From Verrucomicrobiaceae bacterium (GTDB lineage Bacteria > Verrucomicrobiota > Verrucomicrobiia > Verrucomicrobiales > Akkermansiaceae): a stretch of DNA of 64,000 bases. Every line of letters begins with the position of its first letter. The stretch's first letter is position 1. The stretch is taken from NCBI GenBank assembly GCA_027491155.1, contig JAIXWR010000018.1, positions 62,001 to 126,000 of the forward strand. Reading direction: 5' to 3'. Below are positions 41,385 to 50,096 of the stretch, piece after piece. The position numbers and the translations under genes are program-made. The notes beneath the pieces were generated by a model. It saw only the letters and a list, made by a program, of their open reading frames with translations, had not been told where the DNA came from and ran no database searches.

Positions 41385-41497
41385 GGAGTGTCGCCTATCG
41401 AGGCGACATGACGACGGGCAGGCGGCATCCTGCCGCCCGTAGCCGACTCATTGAAAGGAGTCGTTCCATCGCCATGTCGCTTTGAAAGCGACACTCC
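41385..41497. repeat. BIME-like element, GGAGTGTCGC family, downstream of dprA
   Basis: Outer inverted repeat GGAGTGTCG (41385-41393) with CGACACTCC (41489-41497). Inner hairpins are TGTCGCCT/AGGCGACA (41389-41408), an ACGGGC...GGCA/TGCCGCCCGT stem and TGTCGCTTT/AAAGCGACA (41475-41493). It shares its plan with the element at 28260-28382. A lone GGAGTGTCGAC half lies just before it at 41360-41370. The rest of the 310-bp gap to topB holds no gene. Confidence 0.8.
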
Positions 41498-41659
41498 CAT
41501 CGGGTTCCGACTCCTTTCTCCTCATCTCCCCTTCCCCCCATCCCCAACCTCACCGAAATTTCCATCCCCTAAAGGGGATCCCCCGCCGCGATCCGGAATC
41601 CCCTTGCCAAGCCGCCTCCGGTCCGTCTAGTCCCTCGGCCCGGAGCCTGCCACCATCCC

Positions 41660-44173
41660 ATGGGAAAAATCCTCATCATCGCCGAAAAACCCAGCGTCAT
41701 GACCGACCTCAGCAAGGCCCTCGCCAAGGCCTTGGGGAGGTTCGAGAAGGAGGGCTCGGGACGCGACACGTGGTTTGAAAACGAGCAGGCGATCATCACT
41801 TCCGCCGTCGGCCACCTGGTCGAGCTCCGCATGCCGACCGGCCCGAACGGCAAGAAGCTGCCGTGGAATTTCGAGGTCCTGCCCGCCATCCCGGAGCGCT
41901 TCGAGCTGGATCCCATCCCCGACTCCGAGACCCGCCTCAAGCAGGTCCTCAAGCTCGCCAAGCGCAAGGACGTCGACACCATCGTCAACGCCTGCGACGC
42001 CGGCCGCGAGGGCGAGCTGATCTTCCGCTACATCATGGACATCGGCGGCATCAAGAAGCCGGTGAAGCGGCTCTGGATGCAGTCGATGACCAACCAGGCG
42101 ATCATTGAGGCTTGGGAAAAGCTCCGATCCGACGAGGAGATGCGCCCGCTGGCCGATGCCGCGAAGTGCCGCTCCGAGTCCGACTGGCTGGTCGGCCTCA
42201 ATGCCACCCGCGCCCTGACCTGCTTCCGCTCCCGCCACGGCGGCTTCAACATCACCGCCGCCGGCCGGGTCCAGACCCCGACCCTCGCCATCCTCGCCGC
42301 CCGCGAGGCCGAGATCCAGTCGTTCCAATCCAGCCCCTACTTCGAAGTCCACGCGAACTTCGGCGTCAGCGCCGGCAGCTACGACGGCAAGTGGATCGAC
42401 GAGGCCTTCCGCAAGAACGAGACCAACCCCCATGCCCGCGCCGAGCGGATCTGGGACCAGGCCGCGGCCGAAACCATCAAGGCGCGCTGCGAAGGCAAGA
42501 CCGGCACCATTTCCCAGGAGACCAAGGCCCAGACCCAGATCGCCCCGCAGCTCTACGACCTGACCACGCTCCAGCGCGAGGCTCCCTTCACCGCGAAGGG
42601 CACCCTGGCGATCGCCCAGGCGCTGTATGAGAAGCACAAGATGATCACCTACCCCCGTACCGATTCCCGCTACCTGCCGGAAGACTACGGGGACACGGTG
42701 CGCGAGACCTTGCGCGAGCTCGCTTCCTCCGACCTCGGCGTCGCGAAGTATGCCCGCATGGTGCTCGAGGGGAAAGCCGAGAACGGCCCGTGCTTCAGCA
42801 AGTCGAAGCGCGTCTTCGACTCGAAGAAGGTCTCCGACCACTTCGCGATCATCCCCACCGGCAAGATCGCCAAGCTCAGCGACACCGAGGAAAAGCTCTA
42901 CGACATGATCGTGAAGCGCTTCATCGCCGTCTTCTTCCCGAACGCCGAATACGAGCAGACCACCCGCCTGACCCGCATCATCACCGGCGATGTCACCGAC
43001 ACCTTCCGCACCGACGGCCGCGTGATGGTCAAGGCCGGCTGGCAGGAAGTCTATGGCAAGCGCCCCGGCGTCGCCTCCGGCAAGGACGAGTTGACCGCCG
43101 TCGCCGCCGGCGAGAAGGCGAAGGTGAACGACATCGAAGTCCGCCACGAGCACACCAAGCCGCCCGCCCGCTTCACCGAGTCCACCCTGCTTTCCGCGAT
43201 GGAAGGCGCCGGCAAGCTGATCGACGACGAGGACCTGCGCGAGGCGATGTCCGAACGCGGCCTCGGCACCCCGGCCACCCGCGCCGCGACGATCGAAGGC
43301 CTGATCGCGCAAAAATACGTCGTCCGCGACGGCCGCGACCTCCACGTCACGCCCAACGGCATGCGCCTGATCCACATCCTCAAGGAGATGGAGATCGTCG
43401 GACTGACCTCGCCCAGCCTGACCGGCGAGTGGGAATTCAAGCTCCGCCGGATGGAGCATGGCCAGCTCCAGCGCGAGGCCTTCATGGCCGAGATCGAGGC
43501 CTACACCCGCGATATCGTCGCCCGCGCCAAATCCCTGGCCGCCGAGATCAAGAACCGGCCCTTCGACGACCTCGAGGCCACCTGCCCGAAATGCGGTGCC
43601 AAGGGACTCAAGCAGACCGACGCCACCTACGAGTGCCGCGCCCCGGAATGCGGCTTCAAGGCGAAGAAGCACATCGCCGGCCGCCTGATCACCGAGGACG
43701 AGGCCCGCGAGCTCTTCAGCAAGCGCTTCGTCGGCCCGCTCACCGGCTTCAAATCGAAGTTCAACAAGCTCTTCGACGCCGGACTCGAGCTGGACGACAA
43801 GTTCAAGGTCAACTTCGTCTTCGAGGGCAAGGAGGACAAGGCGGTCGAACTGACCGACGAGATGATCCTCGGCACGGTGACGATGGCCGACGGCCGCAAG
43901 GTCACCGTCTACGGCACCGAGAAGGCCTACATCGTGCCCGAGCTCAAGACCAAGACCGAGCCCGAGGGCCTGCGCCTCGGCCGCGCGATCCTGCAGAAGG
44001 AGATCGAACCCGACCAGGCCTTCAAGCTGCTCGCCGAGGGCAAGACCGACCTGATCAAGGGCTTCGTCTCCAACCGCACCAAGCGCCCCTTCGACGCCCA
44101 CCTCACGATGGACTTCGCCAAGGGCAAGATCGGCTTCGAATTCCCCGAGCGCGCGCCGAAGGCGAAGAAGTAA
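41660..44173 (+). CDS. topB: DNA topoisomerase III
   Basis: An 837-residue type IA topoisomerase. The TOPRIM domain starts [20 protein letters not shown] with [12 protein letters not shown] and the acidic metal site [16 protein letters not shown]. The catalytic tyrosine lies in [39 protein letters not shown] and [20 protein letters not shown] are typical of topoisomerase III. After residue 620 comes one four-cysteine zinc finger ([18 protein letters not shown] then CGF), then two topoisomerase C-terminal repeat-like domains ([36 protein letters not shown]). The tail is basic. A topoisomerase commonly follows dprA in bacteria, although usually topA. Confidence 0.94.
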   Translation: MGKILIIAEKPSVMTDLSKALAKALGRFEKEGSGRDTWFENEQAIITSAVGHLVELRMPTGPNGKKLPWNFEVLPAIPERFELDPIPDSETRLKQVLKLAKRKDVDTIVNACDAGREGELIFRYIMDIGGIKKPVKRLWMQSMTNQAIIEAWEKLRSDEEMRPLADAAKCRSESDWLVGLNATRALTCFRSRHGGFNITAAGRVQTPTLAILAAREAEIQSFQSSPYFEVHANFGVSAGSYDGKWIDEAFRKNETNPHARAERIWDQAAAETIKARCEGKTGTISQETKAQTQIAPQLYDLTTLQREAPFTAKGTLAIAQALYEKHKMITYPRTDSRYLPEDYGDTVRETLRELASSDLGVAKYARMVLEGKAENGPCFSKSKRVFDSKKVSDHFAIIPTGKIAKLSDTEEKLYDMIVKRFIAVFFPNAEYEQTTRLTRIITGDVTDTFRTDGRVMVKAGWQEVYGKRPGVASGKDELTAVAAGEKAKVNDIEVRHEHTKPPARFTESTLLSAMEGAGKLIDDEDLREAMSERGLGTPATRAATIEGLIAQKYVVRDGRDLHVTPNGMRLIHILKEMEIVGLTSPSLTGEWEFKLRRMEHGQLQREAFMAEIEAYTRDIVARAKSLAAEIKNRPFDDLEATCPKCGAKGLKQTDATYECRAPECGFKAKKHIAGRLITEDEARELFSKRFVGPLTGFKSKFNKLFDAGLELDDKFKVNFVFEGKEDKAVELTDEMILGTVTMADGRKVTVYGTEKAYIVPELKTKTEPEGLRLGRAILQKEIEPDQAFKLLAEGKTDLIKGFVSNRTKRPFDAHLTMDFAKGKIGFEFPERAPKAKK

Positions 44174-44196
44174 CGGGGCTTTCGCGGGGATTCCAC

Positions 44197-44305
44197 AAGG
44201 AGTGGCGGACTCCGATCCGCCATGCCCATGGGCCGCCGATGATTCGAGGGAACCGCATTTCAATCGCTTGCCGACGGCATGGCGGATCGGAGTCCGCCAC
44301 TCCTT
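44197..44305. repeat. Perfect 30-bp inverted repeat (BIME-like) after topB
   Basis: The arms 44197-44226 and 44276-44305 are exact inverted copies, separated by 49 bp. Each contains GGAG followed by the hairpin TGGCGGA/TCCGCCA, so two REP units face each other. It begins 24 bp after the topB stop and might also slow or end transcription. Confidence 0.9.
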
Positions 44306-45010
44306 GATTCTTCGGCCTCCACTTGTGGGCAGCGGGCAACTTCCGTCCCGCCCGGTTCATCGCCGCACGCTTGCGGCCTTCTCTAACCGCCCGCCCCTTG
44401 GCCCGCTTTCCGCTACCCCGGCCGTGCCCCGGCCCTCAAGCCGCCCACGGCTGCATTTCCCTCCGCACACAAAGACTACTAAACTTTTGATGAATCCAAG
44501 ATGACACGGATTTCCCGATTGCCTGAAAGTTTACCTCTCTTTACTTTTGTCCCGCAACCCACTGAAAATCAAAAGGCAATTTCGAACAAAAACCCCGCCT
44601 GCCTCGAATTTCACGGTTTGTCCACCTTCCATCTTCCTACGCGTTCGCGTGCCGAGAAACGTCTTGTCAGTTAAACCATCAGGAGGTCTACTGCGCTCGT
44701 TCCTCACGGAACTCCCCGCGCCGCCCGAATCCCCCCCCTGAGGACGGCAAAGGAAACCAATCGACCGACCGAAGGATCCCCCCCGTACCGAAGAAGGTCC
44801 CCAGCGACACCGGCCCGCCACGATTCCCCCCGATCCGAAACAGCCGCCTTCCCCCCGAGGTAAGTGTCCACGTGTCAGCCGCCCGGCGGGTCAACTCCCC
44901 GATCCGCCGGGCGGACTGCTCCGGAAAGAGGCTCCTTGTCCGCCCTTTCCCCGCCGCCCGCCGCGAGCTTCCCTTGCACCCCCGCCGGTTCTGGCCTACT
45001 TCCGGGCCGC
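44306..45010. other. Gene-free, comparatively AT-rich stretch between topB and the M50 protease gene
   Basis: About 700 bp without a convincing gene on either strand. The middle (roughly 44470-44700) is clearly less GC-rich than its neighbours, with patches such as ACTAAACTTTTGATG and GGCAATTTCGAACAAAAACC. The right part has long C and G runs. Short frames exist on both strands, but their composition does not look like protein coding here. It may hold promoters, or be the remnant of a decayed gene or inserted element. Confidence 0.5.
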
Positions 45011-45652
45011 ATGGTTCGCTTCTCCCTTTTCGGAATCCCCGTCGAAATCCAGCCGTGGTTCTGGCTGACCCTCGCCCTGGTGGGCGGCATCGGGGAAGCC
45101 GATAGCCCGCATGGACTGCTCGCCCTGATGCTCTTCGTGCTGGCGGGCTTCATTTCCGTGCTGGTCCACGAACTCGGCCACGCCCTCACCGGCCGCCATT
45201 TCGGCGCCCAGACCGCAATCACCCTGCACGCCTTCGGCGGCTACGCGACCTTCCCGGCCGGCCGCTTCACCCGCGTCCAGGATTTCCTGGTCACCGCCGC
45301 CGGCCCGGCGATCCAGATCGTGCTCGGCGGGATCTTCCTCGCCGTGTCCCTGTTCGGTCCAGAGTTCACCCCGCTCGGCCAGCGCTTCATCACCGCCCTC
45401 GCCTGGATCTCGATCGTCTGGGCGATCCTCAACCTGATCCCGGTGCTGCCGCTCGACGGCGGCCGCCTGATGTCCTCGCTCCTCGGCCCGCGGCGGATCG
45501 AGCTCACCCTGCAGATCAGCATGTTCGTCGGCATCGTCGCCGCCGGTCTCCTCCTCATGTTCACCAAGAGCCTGTTGTTCCCGATCTTCCTCGGCTTCAT
45601 GGTTTACCAAAACTGGCAGGAACTGCAGCACCGCCGCCGCGGCGGGCTATGA
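45011..45652 (+). CDS. M50-family (site-2 protease-like) membrane metalloprotease
   Basis: A 213-residue polytopic protein of the compact site-2 protease family. The zinc-binding motif HELGHALTGRHFG is in the second membrane segment (about residue 57), and the third ligand motif NLIPVLPLDGGRLMSSLLGP is near residue 145. About six membrane segments are visible, including LMLFVLAGFISVLVHELGHA and ISMFVGIVAAGLLLMF. No PDZ or CBS domain is present. Such enzymes cleave membrane-embedded regulators; the substrate is unknown. Its last 6 bp overlap the end of the convergent permease gene. Confidence 0.92.
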   Translation: MVRFSLFGIPVEIQPWFWLTLALVGGIGEADSPHGLLALMLFVLAGFISVLVHELGHALTGRHFGAQTAITLHAFGGYATFPAGRFTRVQDFLVTAAGPAIQIVLGGIFLAVSLFGPEFTPLGQRFITALAWISIVWAILNLIPVLPLDGGRLMSSLLGPRRIELTLQISMFVGIVAAGLLLMFTKSLLFPIFLGFMVYQNWQELQHRRRGGL

Positions 45653-46435
45653 GAAAAAGATGAGCCGCCCCGCCGCGAGGATCGAGAAGCCCACGATCAT
45701 CCACTCGAAGACCCGCTGCGACACCCGCTGGATCAACCATTTCCCGGCAAAAACGCCGCAGAACAAGGCCGGCAGGCACTTCGCGTTCTCGACCAGGCTG
45801 TCCGCGGTGATCAACTCGAGCTGCCGCGTCAGCGGGACTTTCAAGAGGTTCACGAGCAGGAAGAAGCGCGCGCCGATCCCGATCAGCTCCATCTTCGGTA
45901 GCCGGCGGGAGAGCAGGTAAAGCTGGATCACCGGTCCCGCGGCATTGGCCAGCATGGTCGTCACCCCGCCGGTCACTCCCGCCGCCGTGCCGAAGGCCCG
46001 CGAGGCCGCCAGCCGGTCCACCGCCGCCGGCTTCCAGGAACGGAAGGCCTGCAAGGCGACCATCGCGAGGATGCACAGGCCGATCGTCTTGCGCGCGACG
46101 CCGTCCGAGATCGCGTCGAGCAACCACCAGCCCGCCGCAAGCCCGATCACGGTGGCCGGCAGCAGCTTCCACACCGGCTTCCAGCTCCCGTGCTTCATGA
46201 AGGCGGGATACACCGTGAGGTCCGCCACGATCAGCAGCGGCACCGTGATCCCGACGGAGGCCTTCGCGCCGTAGAGATCGGCCATCAGGAACACCGAGAT
46301 CAGCGAGATCCCGCTGAAGCCCGCCTTCGACATCCCGATGCAAAACGCCGCCAGCAGGGCGAGCGAGTAAGCGGCGGGTCCGTCGGGCACGGACGGAGCC
46401 GTAGCGGGCACCGGCGCGCGAGGCAAGGCCGGCAC
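45647..46435 (-). CDS. TauE/SafE-family membrane permease
   Basis: A 262-residue protein with about eight membrane segments. The N-terminal SLALLAAFCIGMSKAGFSGI is the TauE/SafE signature. The second half repeats the motif as GTAAGVTGGVTTMLANAAGP then VIQLYLL. Members export sulfite, sulfoacetate or related anions, or carry other small anions. The start is GTG 46435, and an N-terminal Pro/Ala-rich leader of about 20 residues precedes the first segment. Nothing nearby identifies the substrate. Confidence 0.9.
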   Translation of the reverse strand: MPALPRAPVPATAPSVPDGPAAYSLALLAAFCIGMSKAGFSGISLISVFLMADLYGAKASVGITVPLLIVADLTVYPAFMKHGSWKPVWKLLPATVIGLAAGWWLLDAISDGVARKTIGLCILAMVALQAFRSWKPAAVDRLAASRAFGTAAGVTGGVTTMLANAAGPVIQLYLLSRRLPKMELIGIGARFFLLVNLLKVPLTRQLELITADSLVENAKCLPALFCGVFAGKWLIQRVSQRVFEWMIVGFSILAAGRLIFFS

Positions 46436-46448
46436 GCGGCCACGCCGG

Positions 46449-48653
46449 TCAAGGCGGCGTCACTTCCACGATCCCGAAGCCCCGCGGATGGATCGCCGGA
46501 TTCCGCGGCTGGTCCAGGCGCACCCGTTCCCACTGGCTGCCCAGATCGGTGACGGTGACCGTGCCGCTCATCGGCACGAAGCTCCCGCCGGCCAGCGACG
46601 AGGAGATCTTCGGCGTGTAAACGAGCCCGCTGCCCTTCCGCCGCAGATACTCGACGCGGAACACCGTCTGCGCGCCGCTGCCCGCGACGCTGAACACCGG
46701 CAGCCCGGCCAGGCCGCCGCCCTGGTTCAGGGTCCGGAGGTCCGGGCCGCTTCCGCCCAGATTGAAGGCATACTTGAGGAGATTCGCCACCCCGTCGTGG
46801 AACGGGACCGCTTCCTGCGCCGCCGCAGGCCCGGCGAGTCCTGCCGCCGCGGCCCACGACGGGTAGAGCGTTTCCCCGCCGACCGCGCTGGCGGCGAGCG
46901 CGATGTCGAAGGGCGACTCGTCCGCATCGTTGCTCATCAACTGCAGCGTCGCGCCGTGGTTGCCGGCCGACATTCCCTGGAAGTGGACATCGAGGGTGGC
47001 CGCGGCTCCGGGGAGGATGCCCAGCGGCAGGACTCCCGCATCGAGCCAGAAACTGCCCGGGTTCGCCCCCGCCATCGCATGCCCCGTGACCACCAGCGGC
47101 CCGCTGCCGGTGTTCCGGATCGTCAAGGTCCGGCGGGTCGCCACGCCGGTCGCCGCAGGCGCGTAGGACACCTGTCCCGCGCCATCGGTCAGCGCGGAGG
47201 CGGCGGAAGGTTCGACCGCGATCTCCGGGGCATCGGGCGGCGGGATCACGAATCCGTAGGCGGCACCCGAATTCAACGCGCCGTTGCCGGTCTGGCTGGC
47301 GTTCACCCCGCGGCCTGCGCTCGACTCCCGCGCGGCTCCCGCGGCCACGGTGTCACCGGAAACCGCCACCGCCCCGCCGAACTCGTCGCCGGCTTCGGTG
47401 TTCGAGGCCTTCAGGTAGCCGGCCTGATACCACTGCGCGACACTTCGGGAAAAGACATAGGCCGCCCCTGATCCCGAAGCGGAATTGCTCGCCTGATTCC
47501 CGTCCACCCCGGTCGCCGCGCTGTCTTCCCCGGGCGCACCGACGACCAGCGCGTCCCCATCCAGCGACAGCGACTTGCCGAAAGCGTCGCCCGCCCCGGG
47601 ATTGGATGCCTTCAGATACGCCTGTTCCGCCCAAACTCCCGCCCCGAACTGGAACACGTAAGCCGCCCCGGCATCGGGCGCCGAGGTATTGGCGGGATTG
47701 CCAAGGACCCCGCTGGCCTCGCCCCGGGCACCCACCGCGATCGTCCCGCCGGAAACGGCCACCGCGCCGCCGAAGCGGGCGTCCGGGGCTGAGTTCGATG
47801 CCGTCAATCGCGCCTGATGGGACCAGTTCGCACCGCTCCGGCTGAACACGTGGACCGCACCGCGATGACCGTCCGCCAGCGGCGCGCCGGCCACCACCCG
47901 GTCGCCGTGGACCGACACCGCACTGCCGAACTCCGACCACGCCGCGGTGTCGGAGGCCTTGAGGTAAGCTTGCTGCGTCCAGGCCGATCCCGTGCGATGG
48001 AAGACATAGGCGGCACCGGAGGAATACGACAGGTCGTTCGCGCCGTTGCCGTTCACCCCGCTCGCATTGCTGCTCTCGCGGTTGGCGCCCACCACCACCG
48101 TGTCGCCCGACACCGCGACCGCGGCACCGAAAAGATCCCCCGCCCCGGCGTTCGAAGCCTTGAGAAACGCCTGCTGCGTCCATACCGTCCCGCTGCGCTG
48201 GAAAACATAGGCCGCCCCCGAATTCGCGGCGTCGTTGTTCGATCCGCTGCCGTTGACGCCCATGCTGTCGCTGTCTTCCAGATGCGCTCCCACCACGATC
48301 GTGTCTCCCGAAATCGCCACCGACCACCCGAAGGAATCGTAGGCCCCGGTATTCGAGGCCTTCAGATACGCCTGCTGGGTCCAAGTGCCGCCGTTCCGGA
48401 CAAAGACGTAGGCGGCCCCGGATTGCAGCGCCGACTCGCTGTTGGAGTTGCCGTTCACCCCGGTCGAACCGCTGCCCTCGTTCGGTGCGCCGATCACCAG
48501 GGTGTCGCCCGAGATGGCCATCGCGCTGCCAAAGGCATCCGAGGTCCCGGAGTTGGAGGACTTCAGATAGACCTGCTGCGTCACCGGTGTCGCCGACACC
48601 ATGGCGAGGCCGCTGCCGGCAAGCCGGGATAGGAGGCTCAAGAGGGCTTTCAT
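46449..48653 (-). CDS. Secreted FG-GAP repeat protein with choice-of-anchor-like domain
   Basis: A 734-residue exported protein. After a signal-like start (ALLSLLSRLAGSGLAMVSA) come seven FG-GAP repeats of about 55-65 residues covering residues 25-450. Each contains a version of QQAYLKASNTGAYDSFG, then VAISGDTIVVGAHLEDS and NSGAAYVFQRSGTVWT. These form a beta-propeller like that of integrin alpha chains, with acidic loops likely to bind calcium. Residues 470-590 resemble an immunoglobulin-like choice-of-anchor/ASPM-SPD2-Hydin domain (IRNTGSGPLVVTGHAMAG). The end (FRVEYLRRKGSGLVYTPKIS) is common in verrucomicrobial secreted proteins. The role is probably at the cell surface. Confidence 0.88.
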   Translation of the reverse strand: MKALLSLLSRLAGSGLAMVSATPVTQQVYLKSSNSGTSDAFGSAMAISGDTLVIGAPNEGSGSTGVNGNSNSESALQSGAAYVFVRNGGTWTQQAYLKASNTGAYDSFGWSVAISGDTIVVGAHLEDSDSMGVNGSGSNNDAANSGAAYVFQRSGTVWTQQAFLKASNAGAGDLFGAAVAVSGDTVVVGANRESSNASGVNGNGANDLSYSSGAAYVFHRTGSAWTQQAYLKASDTAAWSEFGSAVSVHGDRVVAGAPLADGHRGAVHVFSRSGANWSHQARLTASNSAPDARFGGAVAVSGGTIAVGARGEASGVLGNPANTSAPDAGAAYVFQFGAGVWAEQAYLKASNPGAGDAFGKSLSLDGDALVVGAPGEDSAATGVDGNQASNSASGSGAAYVFSRSVAQWYQAGYLKASNTEAGDEFGGAVAVSGDTVAAGAARESSAGRGVNASQTGNGALNSGAAYGFVIPPPDAPEIAVEPSAASALTDGAGQVSYAPAATGVATRRTLTIRNTGSGPLVVTGHAMAGANPGSFWLDAGVLPLGILPGAAATLDVHFQGMSAGNHGATLQLMSNDADESPFDIALAASAVGGETLYPSWAAAAGLAGPAAAQEAVPFHDGVANLLKYAFNLGGSGPDLRTLNQGGGLAGLPVFSVAGSGAQTVFRVEYLRRKGSGLVYTPKISSSLAGGSFVPMSGTVTVTDLGSQWERVRLDQPRNPAIHPRGFGIVEVTPP

Positions 48654-49094
48654 CAAGGGGGGAGCGGTCCCCGGGCACGATCCGTCGCGATGGGCGCACG
48701 ACAGGATCGCCCGATTCGGCGAACCGGGAGGGAGCTAACAGAAAGCACCCGGATCCGGCAAGAGCGCCGCCTGAAGGCGGGACCGCTCATCCGCAGGAGC
48801 CCGGCCAGACCACCGCAATAACACCACAAGCCACTCCCCACCAGAAACTTGCAATCCCATCCCGCTACCCGAAGCAGCACGAAGGGAGAAGCTTCCCGGA
48901 TTCGCTGATTGTCATCGGATTCAAAGGGGATCGCAGATTTCCCATCTCAGCCGCTGCGGGAGTGGGAGGGCTGATCGGGTTGTCCCGGAGGCGGCACCCC
49001 TCGCTGGAGTTCGATCTCGCCATCCTTCCGCCTGAAGTTTTGGCTATCCACTCCTTCACGTCGTTTCTGAGTCTTCATCCAGCCCCACTTGACC
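48654..49094. other. Gene-free gap upstream of the lipoprotein genes
   Basis: About 440 bp between divergent genes. It contains a REP-like hairpin at 48762-48788 (CCGCCT/AGGCGG inside GAGCG/CGCTC). No gene is supported; short frames on either strand have no recognisable motif. Promoters for both flanking genes presumably lie here, but none stands out. Confidence 0.5.
48762..48788. repeat. REP-like nested hairpin
   Basis: Inner stem CCGCCT/AGGCGG (48767-48772 with 48775-48780) with a two-base loop, enclosed by GAGCG/CGCTC. There is no T-run, so a terminator is less likely than a REP-type element. Confidence 0.5.
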
Positions 49095-49538
49095 ATGTGC
49101 CGGAAGACTTTCGCCCTTCTCCTCCTGATCGGCCTTGCCAGCGGATGCCGCGAATCGCCAGCGCCGCCGAAGAACGCATCGCTGACCAACGAGCAGTTGT
49201 TGAAGCTGATGGGCGGCGAGTTGTTCGAATTACGGATCCCCATGGACATCCGGCCGGAGCAGCATGCCGGACTGGCGCTCCGCCATGCCGATGGCAAGCG
49301 GGTGACCATGGCAAGCAGCAGCGGCTGGGTTCCGGGGGAGATCGTCAAAGTGGCGTGCTTCGCAGTCGAAGGATCGGAGTTCCGATATGCATGCCTCACC
49401 GAAAAGGGAGTCCTCCGGGGCACGAACACCCGCTTTCCCGTCGTGGCCGGGAATCCCTCCGCCACCAATCCGAAGCGGACGGACCTTCAGCCCGGGGAAT
49501 TCCTCGTCCGCTACAGCCTGGACAACAGCCTCACCTGA
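49095..49538 (+). CDS. Small lipoprotein of unknown function
   Basis: A 147-residue protein with a lipoprotein signal peptide (MCRKTFALLLLIGLASGC; lipobox LASGC). The mature part has strand-like segments (ELFELRIPMDIRPEQHAGLA; EIVKVACFAVEGSEFRYACL; EFLVRYSLDNSL) and two cysteines that could form a disulfide. No family is recognised. ATG 49095 is preferred to a TTG two codons earlier. A second, similar-sized lipoprotein gene follows 88 bp later, so they may form a pair. Confidence 0.65.
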   Translation: MCRKTFALLLLIGLASGCRESPAPPKNASLTNEQLLKLMGGELFELRIPMDIRPEQHAGLALRHADGKRVTMASSSGWVPGEIVKVACFAVEGSEFRYACLTEKGVLRGTNTRFPVVAGNPSATNPKRTDLQPGEFLVRYSLDNSLT

Positions 49539-49626
49539 CGGGAGATCCCGCGGGCGATGATTTCGACATCGTCTTTCATGTGCAGGAGGTGGTGAAAGAG
49601 GCTGGCAGCCCGACCGTTGCGGAACC

Positions 49627-50055
49627 ATGAAGGACGTGATCCGCTTGCTTGCCACCGGGATTGCCGCGGCGCTCACAGGCTGCGGGAAGCCGTCGACTTC
49701 CAAGACGGGCATGCCGCGTCACGAGGTGGAAGCGAAACTGTTCTCGATCACCGGTTTGAAGATCCCGGCCTCGGCGACCGGGGTTCACGCGAGCGAGGCT
49801 TCAGCCTTCACGCACCTGTTCGATTGCAACTTCGAGTGCCCCCTCCTTGACCTGAAGGAGGCCTGGAGGGATGCGCCCCCTGCCATGGAAGGCCATCCGA
49901 TCGACCGGCTGATCCTGCCACCGCGAGGAACCGCAGCAGTCTTCGACGGCCCGTGGCCCGCCCGGGAGGGAATGCTATCCGTTGAAATCAACCTCCACGA
50001 TGTGGAAGCCGGCCGCGTCAGGGTCGAGATTCGGACGACTCACGAAGTGGACTGA
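49627..50055 (+). CDS. Small lipoprotein of unknown function
   Basis: A 142-residue protein with a lipoprotein signal (MKDVIRLLATGIAAALTGC; lipobox LTGC). The mature portion begins KPSTSKTGMPRHEVEAKLFS and contains two cysteines close together (FDCNFECPLLDLKEAW). The end is strand-like (GMLSVEINLHDVEAGRVRVE). No family is recognised, and it does not closely resemble the preceding lipoprotein beyond size and signal. It converges on the GH57 gene with about 40 bp between. Confidence 0.65.
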   Translation: MKDVIRLLATGIAAALTGCGKPSTSKTGMPRHEVEAKLFSITGLKIPASATGVHASEASAFTHLFDCNFECPLLDLKEAWRDAPPAMEGHPIDRLILPPRGTAAVFDGPWPAREGMLSVEINLHDVEAGRVRVEIRTTHEVD

Positions 50056-50096
50056 GTCCGCTCTTTTCCGGTGCCGGCAGGCCTTCATCCGCCCCT

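Noticed and set aside
44531-44821. A 96-residue minus-strand frame in the gene-free patch after topB.
   Set aside because: It has no motif, begins in low-complexity sequence, and its codon use does not resemble neighbouring genes.
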